This document shows positions 5,185 to 6,071 of a DNA stretch of 6,071 nucleotides, in pieces. This DNA is from Hydrogenothermaceae bacterium (lineage in GTDB: Bacteria > Aquificota > Aquificae > Hydrogenothermales > Hydrogenothermaceae). The DNA is taken from NCBI GenBank assembly GCA_026984415.1, contig JALSSE010000466.1, forward strand, positions 1 through 6,071. The letters run 5' to 3'. Below the pieces are notes generated by a model, which was given only the letters and a program-made list of their open reading frames with translations, made no database searches and had not been told where the DNA came from. The translations under genes were made by a program, and so were the position numbers. Within the stretch, counting starts at the first letter, position 1. Each line of letters starts with the position of its first letter.

Positions 5185-6071
5185 ATGCCTGAATATTTAT
5201 CTCCGGGAGTCTACGTTGAAGAAATTGAAATTGGAGCAAAACCAATAGAAGGTGTTTCTACCAGTACAGCTGCCTTTATTGGATTGACAGAAAAAGGCGA
5301 TGAATACAATAACAAACCTACACTGGTAACGAGCTGGGGTCAGTTTGTTCAAAAATTTGGAAGATACGCAGACAACGCTCCTTATATAGCTCCAGCAGTA
5401 CAGGGATTTTTTCAAAACGGTGGGAAAAGATGTTTTATTGTAAAAGTTCCTGAAGGTAGCGATGAAAATGAGACCATATCAAACATTATTGGAACAGATG
5501 GTGGGGCTGGAAATAGGACAGGAATACAGTCCTTAATAGAAATTGATGATGTAAATATCATTTCAACTCCAGGTATAACAGATGAAAACGTACAAAAAGC
5601 CTTAATAACCCATTGTGAAAATATGAAAGACAGATTTTGCATTCTTGACCCTCCTGAAAATGCAAACCTATCAGAAGTACAGACCCATAAAGATAAAGTA
5701 GTATCAACAAAAGGATACGCAGCCCTTTACTATCCGTGGATAAAAGTAAATGTAGAAAAAGGTGAAGAAGTAGATGTCATTATTGGTGGAGAAACAGTTA
5801 AAGAAACAAAAGTTAGTTTTGAACAAAAATTTATGCCTCCAAGTGGATATATTGCTGGAATATATGCAAGAACAGATACAGAAAGAGGAGTACATAAAGC
5901 CCCTGCAAATGAAATGGTAAGAGGAGCTTTAGAACTTAAAATCCCAATAACAAAAGGGGAGCAGGATATTTTAAATCCAAAAGGTATAAACTGTATCCGT
6001 TCTTTCTCAGGAAGAGGAATTTTAGTATGGGGTGCAAGGACTACAGCCAGTGACCCTTTATGGAAATATAT
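5185..6071 (+). CDS. Contractile tail sheath protein, eCIS (Afp/PVC-like) type, N-terminal 295 residues (cut by window edge)
   Basis: Structural protein that polymerises as the contractile sheath around an inner tube; contraction drives the tube into a target cell. Seen: M1-P-E-Y-L-S-P-G-V-Y-V-E-E-I, the hallmark sheath N-terminus with the inter-subunit handshake arm; S25-T-S-T-A-A-F-I-G; W51-G-Q-F-V-Q-K-F-G; A71-V-Q-G-F-F-Q-N-G-G-K-R-C-F-I-V; and, in the conserved C-terminal domain, G235-V-H-K-A-P-A-N, L263-N-P-K-G-I-N and G276-R-G-I-L-V-W-G-A-R-T. Family members usually have about 350-500 residues, so the last part is missing. The region at about 95-240 is short, as in eCIS sheaths rather than large phage ones. 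AGGAGGG (5172-5178) lies six bases before the ATG. It is the first visible gene of its operon; further eCIS genes are expected to the right. A prophage tail is the alternative; the short insertion region and lack of phage genes favour eCIS. Confidence 0.93.
   Translation, partial: MPEYLSPGVYVEEIEIGAKPIEGVSTSTAAFIGLTEKGDEYNNKPTLVTSWGQFVQKFGRYADNAPYIAPAVQGFFQNGGKRCFIVKVPEGSDENETISNIIGTDGGAGNRTGIQSLIEIDDVNIISTPGITDENVQKALITHCENMKDRFCILDPPENANLSEVQTHKDKVVSTKGYAALYYPWIKVNVEKGEEVDVIIGGETVKETKVSFEQKFMPPSGYIAGIYARTDTERGVHKAPANEMVRGALELKIPITKGEQDILNPKGINCIRSFSGRGILVWGARTTASDPLWKY

Noticed and set aside
5197..5895. Three minus-strand open frames opposite the sheath gene
   Set aside because: They are the complement of a clearly recognisable sheath coding sequence, with odd Cys/Phe/Ser composition and no ribosome-binding sites.
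1..6071. CRISPR array, tRNA, rRNA or insertion-sequence ends
   Set aside because: I looked for regularly spaced repeats, cloverleaf-like segments and transposase frames with terminal repeats on both strands and saw none.

Overview
The window comes from a low-GC (roughly one third G+C by eye) Gram-negative bacterium. The Gram-negative call rests on kdsC, which makes the Kdo sugar of lipopolysaccharide. The AT-rich composition, Lys/Glu-rich proteins and gene types would fit a thermophilic Aquificota (Hydrogenothermaceae-like) host, but this is an impression and not proven by anything here.

Left part (1-1615). It holds the start of kdsC (minus strand, cut by the window edge), a 267-base gap, a complete alpha/beta hydrolase (minus strand) and a 52-residue Cys-rich membrane protein (plus strand). 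The gap is not empty. On the minus strand it carries a consensus promoter (TTGACA-16-TATAAT) followed about 45 bases past the predicted start by a GC-rich hairpin and eight U residues. This outlines a ~71-nt small RNA with C-rich, anti-Shine-Dalgarno-like segments. Its terminator U-tract touches the -35 box of the kdsC promoter.

Middle part (1619-4931). A two-gene minus-strand operon encodes a McrBC-like modification-dependent restriction system. The upstream gene is a DUF2357/PD-(D/E)xK nuclease (McrC-like) and the downstream gene is a McrB-like AAA+ NTPase with an uncharacterised N-terminal domain. The order is nuclease first, the reverse of E. coli mcrB-mcrC.

Right part (4932-6071). A 253-base divergent intergenic region leads into the first 295 codons of a contractile tail sheath protein of the extracellular contractile injection system (eCIS, Afp/PVC-like) type. 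Its leader contains a bulged long hairpin whose loop (ACTGGG) is complementary to a CCCAGT segment further downstream. It could form a pseudoknot or an alternative hairpin ahead of the ribosome-binding site.

Together the window reads as housekeeping genes on the left and an accessory block on the right: a DNA-defence operon transcribed away from an injection-system operon. The two most interesting unexplained elements are the predicted small RNA at 328-398 and the structured leader at 5095-5157.
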